From positions 123,375 to 187,374 of the forward strand of contig NZ_BBZJ01000026.1 in assembly GCF_001417775.1 (NCBI RefSeq): a stretch of DNA of 64,000 nucleotides, written 5' to 3'. This DNA is from Streptomyces sp. TP-A0356. Its GTDB lineage: Bacteria; Actinomycetota; Actinomycetes; Streptomycetales; Streptomycetaceae. Position 1 is the stretch's first letter. Each line of letters opens with the position of its first letter. Under the pieces are notes generated by a model that saw only the letters and a program-made list of their open reading frames with translations, searched no databases and was not told where the DNA came from. The translations under genes were made by a program, and so were the position numbers. Of this stretch, positions 17,528-25,353 are shown piece after piece.

Positions 17528-18208
17528 ATGCAGGACAACGCACTGGCCAGAGCATGGCTCCGGGCGTTCGCCCGGGCGGTCGAGGAGGGCGAGGAGAGGC
17601 TCACCGCTCTCGATTCGGCCATCGGGGACGGGGACCACGGTGTCAACATGCGCCGGGGCACCTCTCGCGTCCGCCGAATGCTACTTCAGGACGGGGCGCC
17701 GACCACCATGGGCCAACTGCTCGGCGAGGCGGGGGCGTTACTCCGTGCCCATGTGGGCGGAGCTTCCGGGGTGCTGTACGGGAACACCTTCCAGGCGATG
17801 GGTGCCGCGCTGCCGGTCCACCGGGCCGGGGTGGCCCATCTCGGCGACGCCCTGGACGCGGGACTCGCCGCCATCGTCAGACTGGGAGCGGCGGCCCCGG
17901 GCGACAAGACCATGGTCGATGCCTTCGCGCCCGCCGTGACGGCGTTCCATGAGGTGTGCGCGCGGGGCGGAACCATGGGTGCGGCGGTGACGGCCGCCGC
18001 CGCGGCGGCCGAGGCGGGCGCCCGGTCCACGATCCCGATGCAGGCGCGCAAGGGCCGCGCCTCTTATCTCGGCTATCGCAGCATCGGCCACCTGGACCCG
18101 GGGGCCGCCTCCACCGAGATGCTCTTCAGGTCACTCGCCGAGGAGGTCGCGGGCGGCCCGGAACCGGCGTTGGCCTACGGATGGCACGGGTGCCCGCCCG
18201 GCGTGTGA
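17528..18208 (+). CDS. DhaL-type (DAK phosphatase domain) protein, orphan, with a TTA codon
   Basis: 226 residues from the ATG at 17528 after GGGGGGAAGC. It matches the ADP/ATP-binding subunit of dihydroxyacetone kinase: 'ALDSAIGDGDHGVNMRRG' with the Mg-binding Asp residues, 'GGASGVLYGNTFQAMG', 'PGDKTMVDAFAPAV' and 'GRASYLGYRSIGHLDPGA'. No DhaK or PTS-type DhaM partner is nearby, so dihydroxyacetone phosphorylation is not assured; a different kinase or nucleotide-binding role in the island is possible. Codon 71 is TTA (17738-17740). In Streptomyces this leucine codon is read only by the bldA tRNA, so expression should depend on development, as is common in antibiotic clusters. Confidence 0.85.
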   Translation: MQDNALARAWLRAFARAVEEGEERLTALDSAIGDGDHGVNMRRGTSRVRRMLLQDGAPTTMGQLLGEAGALLRAHVGGASGVLYGNTFQAMGAALPVHRAGVAHLGDALDAGLAAIVRLGAAAPGDKTMVDAFAPAVTAFHEVCARGGTMGAAVTAAAAAAEAGARSTIPMQARKGRASYLGYRSIGHLDPGAASTEMLFRSLAEEVAGGPEPALAYGWHGCPPGV

Positions 18209-18273
18209 ACGAGGGCTGACCCACCGGAGCGTGACGAGGCCGGCCTCCGTCGGACCCGATGAGTGCTTGCCGG

Positions 18274-19512
18274 TCACGCCCCGAGGTCCCGCCGAGGGGA
18301 CCCCCACGCACCCGTCACGGTGAACGCCTGCTGGGGATTGAGCCGCGGACCGCACAGCGAGGTGTAGCGCTCGGCAACCCGGTCCACGTCGACGACTCCC
18401 CAGGCGCACTCCGTCACGGAGTCGGGCGTGGTCTCCAGACGCAGTCCCGCGGCCACTCCGTCGGCCTCGGCGACGACCCGCTGGAAGGCCACGACCTCCT
18501 CGATCAGCACCGACACCAGCCGTGTCCGGTGGCCCGAGCGGGCGGTGAGCGTGTTCCCGCCCATCGGGTCGCACAGCCAGGCCGCCGGGTACCCGGCCTC
18601 CCGTACGGCGGTGACGAGCCGGGGCAGTTCCGACGCCACGCGGGCGGCGCCCATACGGGAGACGAGGGTGAGGCGGCCCGGCTCGCGGCCGGGGTCCAGC
18701 ACGCTGCACAGGCGGAGCAGCTCGCCGGGGGCGGTGCCGGGGCCGACCTCGCAGGCGAGCGGGTTGGCGGTCAGGGCGAGCGTCCGGGCGTGTGCCCCGT
18801 CCGGCCGGCGTGTGCGTTCGCCGAGCCACGGCAGGTGCGTGGACGTCAGCAGGGTCCGGCCGGTGGGTGTGCGCCGCAGGAAGGGCAGTTCGTAGTCGAG
18901 GACCAGGGCCTCATGGCTCGTCCACACCGGCGCCCCGGAGGGCCGGCCACGGCCGTCCGCCCGCTCCCGCAGGAACACGGTGGCCCGCCGGGCCGCGGTG
19001 CGGCAGCCCAGCATGTGCTCGGCGCGTGCCCGCCGGGCGTCTGCGTCCGGCTCCGGGCGGTTCACCAGGTGGCCCCGGTACACCGGGAGTTCCACGCCTT
19101 CGACGCGTTCGGTCGGGGAGTCGTGCGGTAACGCGAACTGGCCGGCGAGGCTGCCGATCCGGACGACCGGCCTGCCGGTGTTCACCTCCATGATCCCGGC
19201 CAGGGCGTCCAGCAGCCGCGCCTTGGGGGCGACGGCGGCTGGGTCGCACTCGGCGGGGTCCTCGGCGCGGTCGCCGGCCTGGATCACCTGGTACTCGCCT
19301 GCGGCGGCCCGGGCCAGTAGCAGCCGCAGGGCCTCCGTCTCCTCCCAGGTGACCAGGCCGGGCAGCCGGGTCAGTTCGGCCCGTACGGCGGCGGCCCGGA
19401 CCGGATCGCTCCACTCGGGCTGCCCGGGCGCGGGCGCGGGAGGCCATGCCCCGGGCTCCGCCGCCTGTGCCGGCGCCGTGCCGTCGCCCGGCGGAGGGTA
19501 CGGCGAGGACAC
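18274..19512 (-). CDS. Degenerate class II DAHP synthase-like protein
   Basis: 412 residues, colinear with the intact class II enzyme at 28263: both share 'SHEAL', 'GERTR', 'EPGRLT', 'CDPM', 'VTEC' and 'PRLN'. Key residues of the intact copy are replaced. The metal Cys of GGDCAE becomes Arg82 (AGDRAE), the metal His of DPMHGN becomes Gly318, the metal Asp of CDPRLN becomes Gly388, and the phosphate-binding Lys of NPIGVKLGP becomes Glu255. Only the metal Glu (Glu360) remains. Catalysis as a DAHP synthase is therefore unlikely. Its start codon lies one base after the stop of the chorismate mutase gene, so the two are co-translated. A role as a partner or regulator of chorismate mutase or AroF, or a new reaction, is inferred. 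It is convergent with the dhaL-like gene. Confidence 0.85.
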   Translation of the reverse strand: MSSPYPPPGDGTAPAQAAEPGAWPPAPAPGQPEWSDPVRAAAVRAELTRLPGLVTWEETEALRLLLARAAAGEYQVIQAGDRAEDPAECDPAAVAPKARLLDALAGIMEVNTGRPVVRIGSLAGQFALPHDSPTERVEGVELPVYRGHLVNRPEPDADARRARAEHMLGCRTAARRATVFLRERADGRGRPSGAPVWTSHEALVLDYELPFLRRTPTGRTLLTSTHLPWLGERTRRPDGAHARTLALTANPLACEVGPGTAPGELLRLCSVLDPGREPGRLTLVSRMGAARVASELPRLVTAVREAGYPAAWLCDPMGGNTLTARSGHRTRLVSVLIEEVVAFQRVVAEADGVAAGLRLETTPDSVTECAWGVVDVDRVAERYTSLCGPRLNPQQAFTVTGAWGSPRRDLGA

Positions 19513-19514
19513 GA

Positions 19515-19979
19515 TCAGGCTTCCTCGGGCGTGGCGGCGGGCGCCTCCGCGACCAGATCAGGGCGCAGCGCGGCCGCACCGTGCAGGTACACGTGCGCGG
19601 CCGCGGCCCGAGGCCGGGTGGAGTGGGTGTGGATCAGCACGCGTACCGTGCGCGGACTGCCGCCCGGCACGTCGATCTCGCTCGCGCACATCAGCGGCAC
19701 GTCCACGAACCCCATCTCCCGGGCGGCGCGGGCCGGGTAGGCGGCGGTTAGGTCGGGGCTGGCGGTGAACCAGATGCTGATCAGGTCCGCCGGGTCGAGC
19801 GCGTTGCGGACGACCAGCTCGCGGAGCAACTCGGTGGTGGCCCCCACGATCCGGTGCGGATCGTTCGAAGTCACCTGGGTGGCACCGCGCAGTGCCAGCA
19901 CCCGGGACGTGGGTGGGGCCTGCGCCGGGCGCGGCCGCCCGGGGGCGGGGTGTCCGTTCACTTCACGGTGTCCGTTCAC
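19515..19979 (-). CDS. AroH-type chorismate mutase
   Basis: 154 residues from a GTG at 19979 that follows GGAGAAGAA; a longer frame reaches 20033. The body matches the Bacillus AroH-type trimeric mutase. 'LALRGATQVT' holds the first active-site Arg, 'PLMCASEIDVPGG' the Glu and Cys, 'RTVRVLIH' the second Arg, 'HVYLHGAAALRPDL' the Tyr and final Arg. All catalytic residues appear intact, so it should convert chorismate to prephenate for the island's PheA. The N-terminus has a 6-residue VNGH repeat from an 18-bp duplication. It is directly coupled to the degenerate DAHP-synthase-like gene, recalling the mutase/DAHP synthase complexes of actinobacteria, although those use AroQ-type mutases. Confidence 0.88.
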   Translation of the reverse strand: MNGHREVNGHPAPGRPRPAQAPPTSRVLALRGATQVTSNDPHRIVGATTELLRELVVRNALDPADLISIWFTASPDLTAAYPARAAREMGFVDVPLMCASEIDVPGGSPRTVRVLIHTHSTRPRAAAAHVYLHGAAALRPDLVAEAPAATPEEA

Positions 19980-19982
19980 TTC
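19949..19982 (-). repeat. Two-copy tandem repeat at the chorismate mutase start
   Basis: GAAGTGAACGGACACC occurs twice with an 18-bp period, so each copy offers an in-frame GTG (19979 and 19961). Only the first has a ribosome site immediately upstream. Confidence 0.8.
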
Positions 19983-20190
19983 TTCTCCGGAGGCGCTGGC
20001 GGCAGATCGAACAGGTGCGTAACGCGCGGTCATCGTGATCGGCGCCGGGCCGTCGTGTCATCCACCGACGGAGGACGCGACCGGCCGCCATCGCCCGGGT
20101 GCGCGGAAGGAGGAGTGCCGTGCAACGGTGGAGGAGGCCTCCACCATCGGCCGATGCCCCCGCGCACCGCGTGCCACGAGCCTTGCGGTC

Positions 20191-21594
20191 ATGGGTTCAA
20201 CGCTTGCGCAGAAGGTCTGGGCCGGTCACACGGTCCGCAGCGGCGAGGCAGGGGGCGACGACCTCCTCTACGTCGACCTGCACCTGCTCCACGAGGTGAA
20301 CACGCCTGCGGCGTTCGACGGCCTGCGGGCCGCCGGGCGCGCCGTGCGGCGCCCCGAGCTGACGGTGGGCACCGAGGACCACAACGTGCCCACCACGTCG
20401 CCCCTCGACGGATTCGACGACCCCGCGGGCCGCCGACAGGCCGCCCAACTCCGGGACAACTGCGACGCCTTCGGGATCCCCGTGCACCGGCGCGGTGACC
20501 AGGGGCACGGCATCGTGCACGTCATCGGGCCGGAACAGGGCCTGGTCCGGCCCGGGATGACGGTCGTGTGCTGCGACTCGCACACCACCACTCTGGGCGC
20601 GTTCGGCGCCATCGCGTTCGGCATCGGCACCAGCCAGGTGGAGCACGTGCTGGCCACACAGACACTGTGGACGCGCCGGCCGCAGGACATGGCGGTCCAC
20701 GTCACGGGGACGCTCCCGGCGGACGCGACGGCCAAGGACCTGGTGATGGCGCTGATCGCGGTCATCGGGACCGGCGGCGGCCAGGGGCACATCATCGAGT
20801 ACCGGGGTCCGGCCGTCGAGGCGCTGTCGATGGAAGGCCGCATGACCCTGTGCAACATGTCGGTGGAGGCGGGGTCCAAGGCGGGACTCGTCGCCCCCGA
20901 CGAAACGACCTTCGCCTATCTGCGCACCCGTCCCGGCATGCCCCAGGGAGCGGACTGGGACGCGGAGGTGGCGTACTGGACCTCCCTGCGCACCGACCCG
21001 GACGCGCGGTTCGACAGGGAGATCACCCTCGACGCCGCGACGGTCCGGCCGTACGTCTCCTGGGGGACCAACCCGGCGCAGAGCCTGCCGCTCGACGGCC
21101 GCGTGCCGAGCCCGGCCGACTTCGCCACCGCCACCGAGCGTGCGGCGGCCGAACGCGCCCTGGAGTACATGGATCTGAAGCCCGGCAGCCGCCTGACGGA
21201 CATCGGGATCGACACCGTGTTCGTGGGCTCCTGCACCAACGGCCGTATCGAGGACCTGCGCGCCGCGGCCGAGGTGCTGCGCGGCCGCCAGGTCGCCGAC
21301 GGGGTGCGCATGCTCGTCGTACCCGGCTCCGCCGCCGTGCACCGGCAGGCCGTGGACGAGGGGCTCGACCGGGTCTTCATCGGCGCCGGCGCGGACTTCC
21401 GCCCCATCGCGGGCTGCTCCATGTGCTGCGGTCTGAACGAGGACCGGCTCCGGCCCGGCCAGCGCGCCGTGTCCACCAGCAACCGCAACTTCGAGGGCCG
21501 GCAGGGCAAGCGGTCGCGCACCCACATCGCCTCTCCGGCGGTGGCCGCGGCCAGCGCCGTCACCGGCCGGATCACCGCACCCACCGACCTGTGA
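20191..21594 (+). CDS. leuC: 3-isopropylmalate dehydratase large subunit homologue
   Basis: 467 residues from the ATG at 20191, which gives the family's usual start 'MGSTLAQKVWAGHTVR'; the frame is open earlier but without similarity. It is an aconitase-superfamily isomerase subunit. The cluster cysteines are visible in 'VGSCTNGRIEDLRAAAEVL' and 'GCSMCCGLNEDRL', and 'HEVNTPAAFDGLR' and 'GTEDHNVPT' are conserved. With the LeuD subunit it would isomerise a 2-alkylmalate to 3-alkylmalate through a 4Fe-4S cluster. A primary leuCD should exist elsewhere in the genome, so this pair is probably a pathway-specific copy working with the LeuA-like enzyme. It starts the second plus-strand operon of the island. 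Confidence 0.9.
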   Translation: MGSTLAQKVWAGHTVRSGEAGGDDLLYVDLHLLHEVNTPAAFDGLRAAGRAVRRPELTVGTEDHNVPTTSPLDGFDDPAGRRQAAQLRDNCDAFGIPVHRRGDQGHGIVHVIGPEQGLVRPGMTVVCCDSHTTTLGAFGAIAFGIGTSQVEHVLATQTLWTRRPQDMAVHVTGTLPADATAKDLVMALIAVIGTGGGQGHIIEYRGPAVEALSMEGRMTLCNMSVEAGSKAGLVAPDETTFAYLRTRPGMPQGADWDAEVAYWTSLRTDPDARFDREITLDAATVRPYVSWGTNPAQSLPLDGRVPSPADFATATERAAAERALEYMDLKPGSRLTDIGIDTVFVGSCTNGRIEDLRAAAEVLRGRQVADGVRMLVVPGSAAVHRQAVDEGLDRVFIGAGADFRPIAGCSMCCGLNEDRLRPGQRAVSTSNRNFEGRQGKRSRTHIASPAVAAASAVTGRITAPTDL

Positions 21595-21608
21595 GGCCAC
21601 GCACCGCC

Positions 21609-22208
21609 ATGGACCAGTTCACCGTGCACGTCGGTACGGCGCTGCCGCTGAGGCGCAGCAACGTCGACACCGACCAGATCATCCCCGCTCGCTTCGTCCC
21701 CTACTTCAGCCCGACCGGGCACGGCAACGGCCTGTTCGGGGACTGGCGCGACGACCCGGCGTTCACCGCGAACCTGCCCCAGTACCAGGGCGCGACCGTC
21801 CTCGTCGCGGGCAACGAGTTCGCCACCGGCTCCTCCCGGGAGTCCGCCGTCTGGGCGCTGCAGAAGTCCGGGTTCCGTGCCGTGATCGCCACGAGCTTCG
21901 GCGACATCTTCCGCGAGAACGCCCTCATGCGCGGCCTGCTGCCCGTCGTACTGCCGACGGACGCCGTGGAGCGGCTGTGGGAGCTGACCGAGGCCGACCC
22001 GACCACGCCGATCACCGTCGACCTGGAACGGCGGCAGGTCCGGTTCGCCGGCCGGACCGAGGAGTTCCAGGTCAACGAGGGTGCCCGGGACCGGCTGCTG
22101 CGCGGCGCGGACACCATCAGCGACACCCTGCGCCACGAGGCGGAGATCAGCGCGCACGAGCGGCGGCGCCGGCCGCTCCTGCCCACGACGAAGAGGAGCG
22201 CGGCATGA
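21609..22208 (+). CDS. leuD: 3-isopropylmalate dehydratase small subunit homologue
   Basis: 199 residues, normal for LeuD, starting 14 bp after leuC. Hallmarks are 'PLRRSNVDTDQIIPARF', 'VLVAGNEFATGSSRESAVWAL' (active-site Ser-rich loop) and 'GFRAVIATSFGDIFRENALMRGLLPV'. The subunit completes the active site of LeuC and contributes to substrate specificity through the 'GDWRDDPAF' loop region. The stop overlaps the ATG of the isochorismatase-fold gene (ATGA), showing tight co-expression. No leuB is found here or elsewhere in the window. Confidence 0.92.
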   Translation: MDQFTVHVGTALPLRRSNVDTDQIIPARFVPYFSPTGHGNGLFGDWRDDPAFTANLPQYQGATVLVAGNEFATGSSRESAVWALQKSGFRAVIATSFGDIFRENALMRGLLPVVLPTDAVERLWELTEADPTTPITVDLERRQVRFAGRTEEFQVNEGARDRLLRGADTISDTLRHEAEISAHERRRRPLLPTTKRSAA

Positions 22209-22825
22209 CCCGACGCCCTGCCCTGCTGGTGCTCGACCTCATCAACGAGATCGCCCACCCCGACGGGAAGTACAACGACGTCTGCCTCGACCAGATCGAG
22301 AGCAGAGGCGTTCTCGGCCACGCCCGCCGCGCCATCGACCACGCCCGGGAGCAGGGCATACCGGTGGTGTACGTGGTCGTCGGCTTCTCCCAGGGACTCC
22401 CGGACTGGCCGCCGACGTCGCCGCTGTTCGCCGAGGCGGCCGACGGCGACCGGCTGATCCTGGGGACCTGGGGCACCGAGGTCCACGACTCCCTCAAGCC
22501 CGAGGCGCATGAGCCGGTCATCGCCAAGCGCCGGGTCAACCCGTTCCTCGGCACGCACCTCGAACTGGTCCTGCGGTCCCACGGCGTCAACACGCTGCTG
22601 CTGACCGGGGTGACCACGGACCTCGTCATCCTGTCCACCGCCCGCGACGCCCACGACCGGGACTTCCGCGTGGAGGTGCTGGAGGACGCCACCGCCACAT
22701 CGAGCCCGGAACTGCACGAGGCGGCGCTGACCCTGCTGCGCCGTACCGCCGAAGTCACCACGGTGGATGCGGCGTTGGGGCGGACAGCGGCCGCCGGGGA
22801 GAACGAAACCGAAGGGAAAGAGTGA
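22205..22825 (+). CDS. Isochorismatase-fold hydrolase lacking the catalytic cysteine
   Basis: 206 residues. The cysteine-hydrolase fold is clear: Asp11 in 'LLVLDLINEI', Lys108 in 'PVIAKRRVNPF', and the loop 'LLTGVTTDLVILSTARDA'. In amidase members that loop reads tGvaTnvCV; here the Cys position is Val141. True isochorismatases (EntB, PhzD) also lack this Cys because they hydrolyse a vinyl ether without a nucleophile. The protein may therefore act on isochorismate or a related enol-pyruvyl ether rather than as an amidase. No isochorismate synthase is present in the window. It lies between leuD and the 2OG oxygenase in one operon. Confidence 0.85.
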   Translation: MTRRPALLVLDLINEIAHPDGKYNDVCLDQIESRGVLGHARRAIDHAREQGIPVVYVVVGFSQGLPDWPPTSPLFAEAADGDRLILGTWGTEVHDSLKPEAHEPVIAKRRVNPFLGTHLELVLRSHGVNTLLLTGVTTDLVILSTARDAHDRDFRVEVLEDATATSSPELHEAALTLLRRTAEVTTVDAALGRTAAAGENETEGKE

Positions 22826-22829
22826 GCCG

Positions 22830-23834
22830 ATGCAGCCGTTCTACCTCATGACCGACCGGGAGAAGGACGAACTGTACGGGGTTCTCGAGACCATCGAGAC
22901 CAACCCGTACGACGACTACCACGCCTTCTCCGCGGCCGTACGGCAGGCGACGGAGGCCAACGTCCCGGAGTCGCTGGTCCAGGCCGCCGAACGGATCCGG
23001 GCGGAACGCGCGGAGGGCGTCTCCGACACGCACGTGCTGCGCAACTGCCCGGTGGACAAGGACCTTCCCGAGCTCGGGCACGACGACCCGCAGGCGGACA
23101 AGTACGCCCGGAAGCGGACCTTCGTCGGGGAGGGCTTCCTGGAGCTCGTGGCGCAGCTGACGCGCACCCCCGTGATGGCGTACGCGACCCGCTTCAACGG
23201 GGACTTCTTCACCGACGTGTACTCCATCAGCAAGTACCACGGGAAGCAGACCGGTTACAGCGACGGCGAGCTCGTCTACCACAACGACCGCACCGCCCAT
23301 CCCGTGCGGGCGGACTACATCAGCCTGCTGGGCATGCGCTGCCCGGTGCAGGAGTACACCTGCACCAGCCTCGTCGAGGCCCGCACCCTGCGTGCCGCGC
23401 TGGCCGAGGACACCTTGCGCATTCTGGGGGAGGCGCACTTCGTCACCCCCTTCGACGTGGTCTCCCGGGACAACAACAGCGGCCTGACCCTCTCGGAGAA
23501 GCACGCGGTCTTCCAGGGCGACTACGGCATCCGCTACCTGGACACGCACACCACGGTCGCGGCGGACGCGCCGGTCGAGGCCAAGGACGCCCTGATCGAG
23601 CTGAAGAACGCGCTCACCCGGGCGGAGAAGAAGCGGCACCGCATCCTGGAGGGCGACCTGCTGATCTTCGCCAACCAGAACGGGCTGCACAGCCGCGAGC
23701 TGATCGAGGTCAACGACCCCGAGCGGTCCCGCTCGCGCTGGCTGCTGAAGACGTACACCCTGCGCAGTCAGGCCGTGGCGGACGGCTTCGCGGACCGCTG
23801 GGTGGAGGGTGTGGCCGGCCGGGTCGGCGACTGA
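22830..23834 (+). CDS. Clavaminate synthase-like Fe(II)/2-oxoglutarate-dependent oxygenase
   Basis: 334 residues; the ATG is 5 bp after the upstream stop, with GAAGGGAAAG as ribosome site. It fits the TauD/clavaminate synthase-like family. The HxD pair is H151 and D153 in 'ELVYHNDRTAHPVR', the distal His is H287 in 'NQNGLHSRELIE', and the 2OG-binding Arg follows in 'RSRSRWLLKTY'. Relatives hydroxylate amino-acid side chains at the beta position. As last gene of the leuC-leuD-hydrolase operon it is the most likely tailoring step. A strong bidirectional terminator follows at 23861. Confidence 0.85.
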   Translation: MQPFYLMTDREKDELYGVLETIETNPYDDYHAFSAAVRQATEANVPESLVQAAERIRAERAEGVSDTHVLRNCPVDKDLPELGHDDPQADKYARKRTFVGEGFLELVAQLTRTPVMAYATRFNGDFFTDVYSISKYHGKQTGYSDGELVYHNDRTAHPVRADYISLLGMRCPVQEYTCTSLVEARTLRAALAEDTLRILGEAHFVTPFDVVSRDNNSGLTLSEKHAVFQGDYGIRYLDTHTTVAADAPVEAKDALIELKNALTRAEKKRHRILEGDLLIFANQNGLHSRELIEVNDPERSRSRWLLKTYTLRSQAVADGFADRWVEGVAGRVGD

Positions 23835-23860
23835 CCCTGTCGGTGGATCCCCGGGTCCGA

Positions 23861-23901
23861 GGGGGAGGCGCGCGGGAGGTGTTCCCGCGTACCTCCCCCT
23901 T
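23861..23901. terminator. Bidirectional hairpin terminator between the oxygenase and IclR genes
   Basis: AGGGGGAGG and its complement, extended by CGCGGGA and TCCCGCG, form a long stem with a short loop, placed between convergent genes. Confidence 0.85.
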
Positions 23902-23967
23902 GCCTGTTCCGCCCCTTGGCCCGTTCCGCGTGCGCGCAGGCAGGGGTCGGGCCTGCGGTCGGTGGGT

Positions 23968-24051
23968 GACCCGCCGGTTGATGCCCGCGGTCAGTCGGTG
24001 ACCCGCCGGGCGATGCCCGCGGTCAGTCGGTGACGCGCCAGGCGATGCCCC
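23968..24051 (-). repeat. Tandem 32-bp duplications of the IclR gene's 3' end
   Basis: Units start at 23968, 24000 and 24032. On the minus strand they encode GIAWRVTD-stop (the true C-terminus), then GIARRVTD-stop and GINRRVTH. Only the unit at 24032 is inside the gene. The other two lie after its stop and carry a fossil stop codon. Confidence 0.88.
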
Positions 24052-24802
24052 GGCCCGCCCCGAGCTCGCGGGAGAGCAGGGTCGCCACATCACGTACGGC
24101 CACGGCGTGCCCCTGCCGGTTCTCCTCGGACAGGAGCCGCTCCACGGGGCCGATGATGCCGATCGCGCCCACCGGGTCGCCGGAGCGGTCGAACACGGGC
24201 GAGGCGATGCTGGCCTCGCCCAGCGCGCTCTCCTGGTCCTCCAGGGTGTAACCGGTCTGCCGGGTCTCCTCCAACTGCTCCGCCAGGACGGCGGGGTCCA
24301 CCACGCTCTTCCCGGTCAGCCGGGCCAGTTCGCCCTCCAGCAGTTCCTTCTGCCGCTGCTGCGGCAGGAACGACACGAGGGACTTGCCGAGTGCGCAGGT
24401 GTTCCACGGAATGCTGGCGCCGAGCTCCAGGATCTGCGCCCCGCTGCCGTGCCGGAAGGCGTGGTGCACGACGAGGATGTGCCGGTCGCCGTCGAGCACC
24501 GCGACCCACACCGCCTCGCCGGTGCGCTCGGCCAGGGTGTCCGCCCACGCGACCGAGTGGGACCGCAACTCCTGCGTCTCCAGGTAGGAGTTGCCAAGGC
24601 GGAGCAGCGCCGGCCCCAGGAGGTATTTGCTCGTTCCCTTTTCCTGGCGCACCAGGCCTTCGGCCTCCAAGCTGCGCAGCAGCGCGTGCACGGTCGGCTT
24701 CGAGACGCCGATCCGCGCAGCGAGCTCGGTGACACCCAGGCGGGGGCCCGATGTCGACAGTTCCCTCAGGATGCGTGCTGCACGCTGAATGGACTGCACC
24801 AT
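24023..24802 (-). CDS. IclR family transcriptional regulator
   Basis: 259 residues. The N-terminal winged helix-turn-helix reads 'RAARILRELSTSGPRLGVTELAARIGVSKPTVHALLRSLEAEGLV' across residues 7-52. The C-terminal IclR effector domain follows, with 'WNTCALGKSLVSFLP', 'GYTLEDQESALGEASIASPVFDRSG' and 'VGAIGIIGP'. Members usually bind small organic acids, often aromatic ones, which fits an island making shikimate-derived acids. It is transcribed alone on the minus strand; inverted ATTCTA/TAGAAT arms at 24803-24842 are next to its start codon. The last ten codons have been duplicated twice downstream. Confidence 0.92.
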   Translation of the reverse strand: MVQSIQRAARILRELSTSGPRLGVTELAARIGVSKPTVHALLRSLEAEGLVRQEKGTSKYLLGPALLRLGNSYLETQELRSHSVAWADTLAERTGEAVWVAVLDGDRHILVVHHAFRHGSGAQILELGASIPWNTCALGKSLVSFLPQQRQKELLEGELARLTGKSVVDPAVLAEQLEETRQTGYTLEDQESALGEASIASPVFDRSGDPVGAIGIIGPVERLLSEENRQGHAVAVRDVATLLSRELGAGRGIAWRVTD

Positions 24803-25353
24803 ATTCTACTCGCATTCAGTATTGCGGAACGCCGTTTAGAATAGCATTGCTCGCCAAGAATGCGCGGCCGGCGAATGTGTAAGTCCGTTGACTCTTTGCG
24901 ATCGGGATGAAATTGGATCGCAAATGATATCGAACGGCTTGTGTCGGCGTGTGGTTCGCTCGTGACCGACGTGTGTCGGTGTGCGATGTACCGAGGTGGT
25001 GCCGGATCGACTGGCGCAGCCTACGCCCTGGTGGCACGGAAGGGGAGATCCCCGCCGGGAGAAGCTCATCACCGAAGTCCGGGACGTAGGTGAGGGCCGG
25101 TGCCTCGGCCGAAGTCGCGCGAGCACGGAACCGGGCGGCGCGCCCCGCGGCGGCCGGACCGTGCCGGACACGTCGGGGCCCGCCGCCCGGGGCGACTGGA
25201 ACGCTCATCGATCGGACGCCCCCGGGGCGACTCGCGGACCGCGCCGAATATTCCACGCTTTATCGGCAGAACAGAATTCTCCGCGGCTCTGGTTCCTTGC
25301 CGGAAGGCCGAGGGGAACGTCGTGCGCCCAAGGCTCGGGAAGTTCCGGCGACC
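24803..25353. other. Intergenic region upstream of the IclR gene
   Basis: The 550 bases between the IclR start and the MFS stop contain no convincing gene. The first 170 bases are markedly AT-rich for this genome and should hold the IclR promoter. Hexamer arms ATTCTA (24803-24808) and TAGAAT (24837-24842) may be an operator. The rest is ordinary GC-rich spacer. Confidence 0.5.

Noticed and set aside
24816..25256. A 146-residue minus-strand frame between the IclR and MFS genes
   Set aside because: It has no ribosome site, no domain and runs through the AT-rich IclR promoter region.
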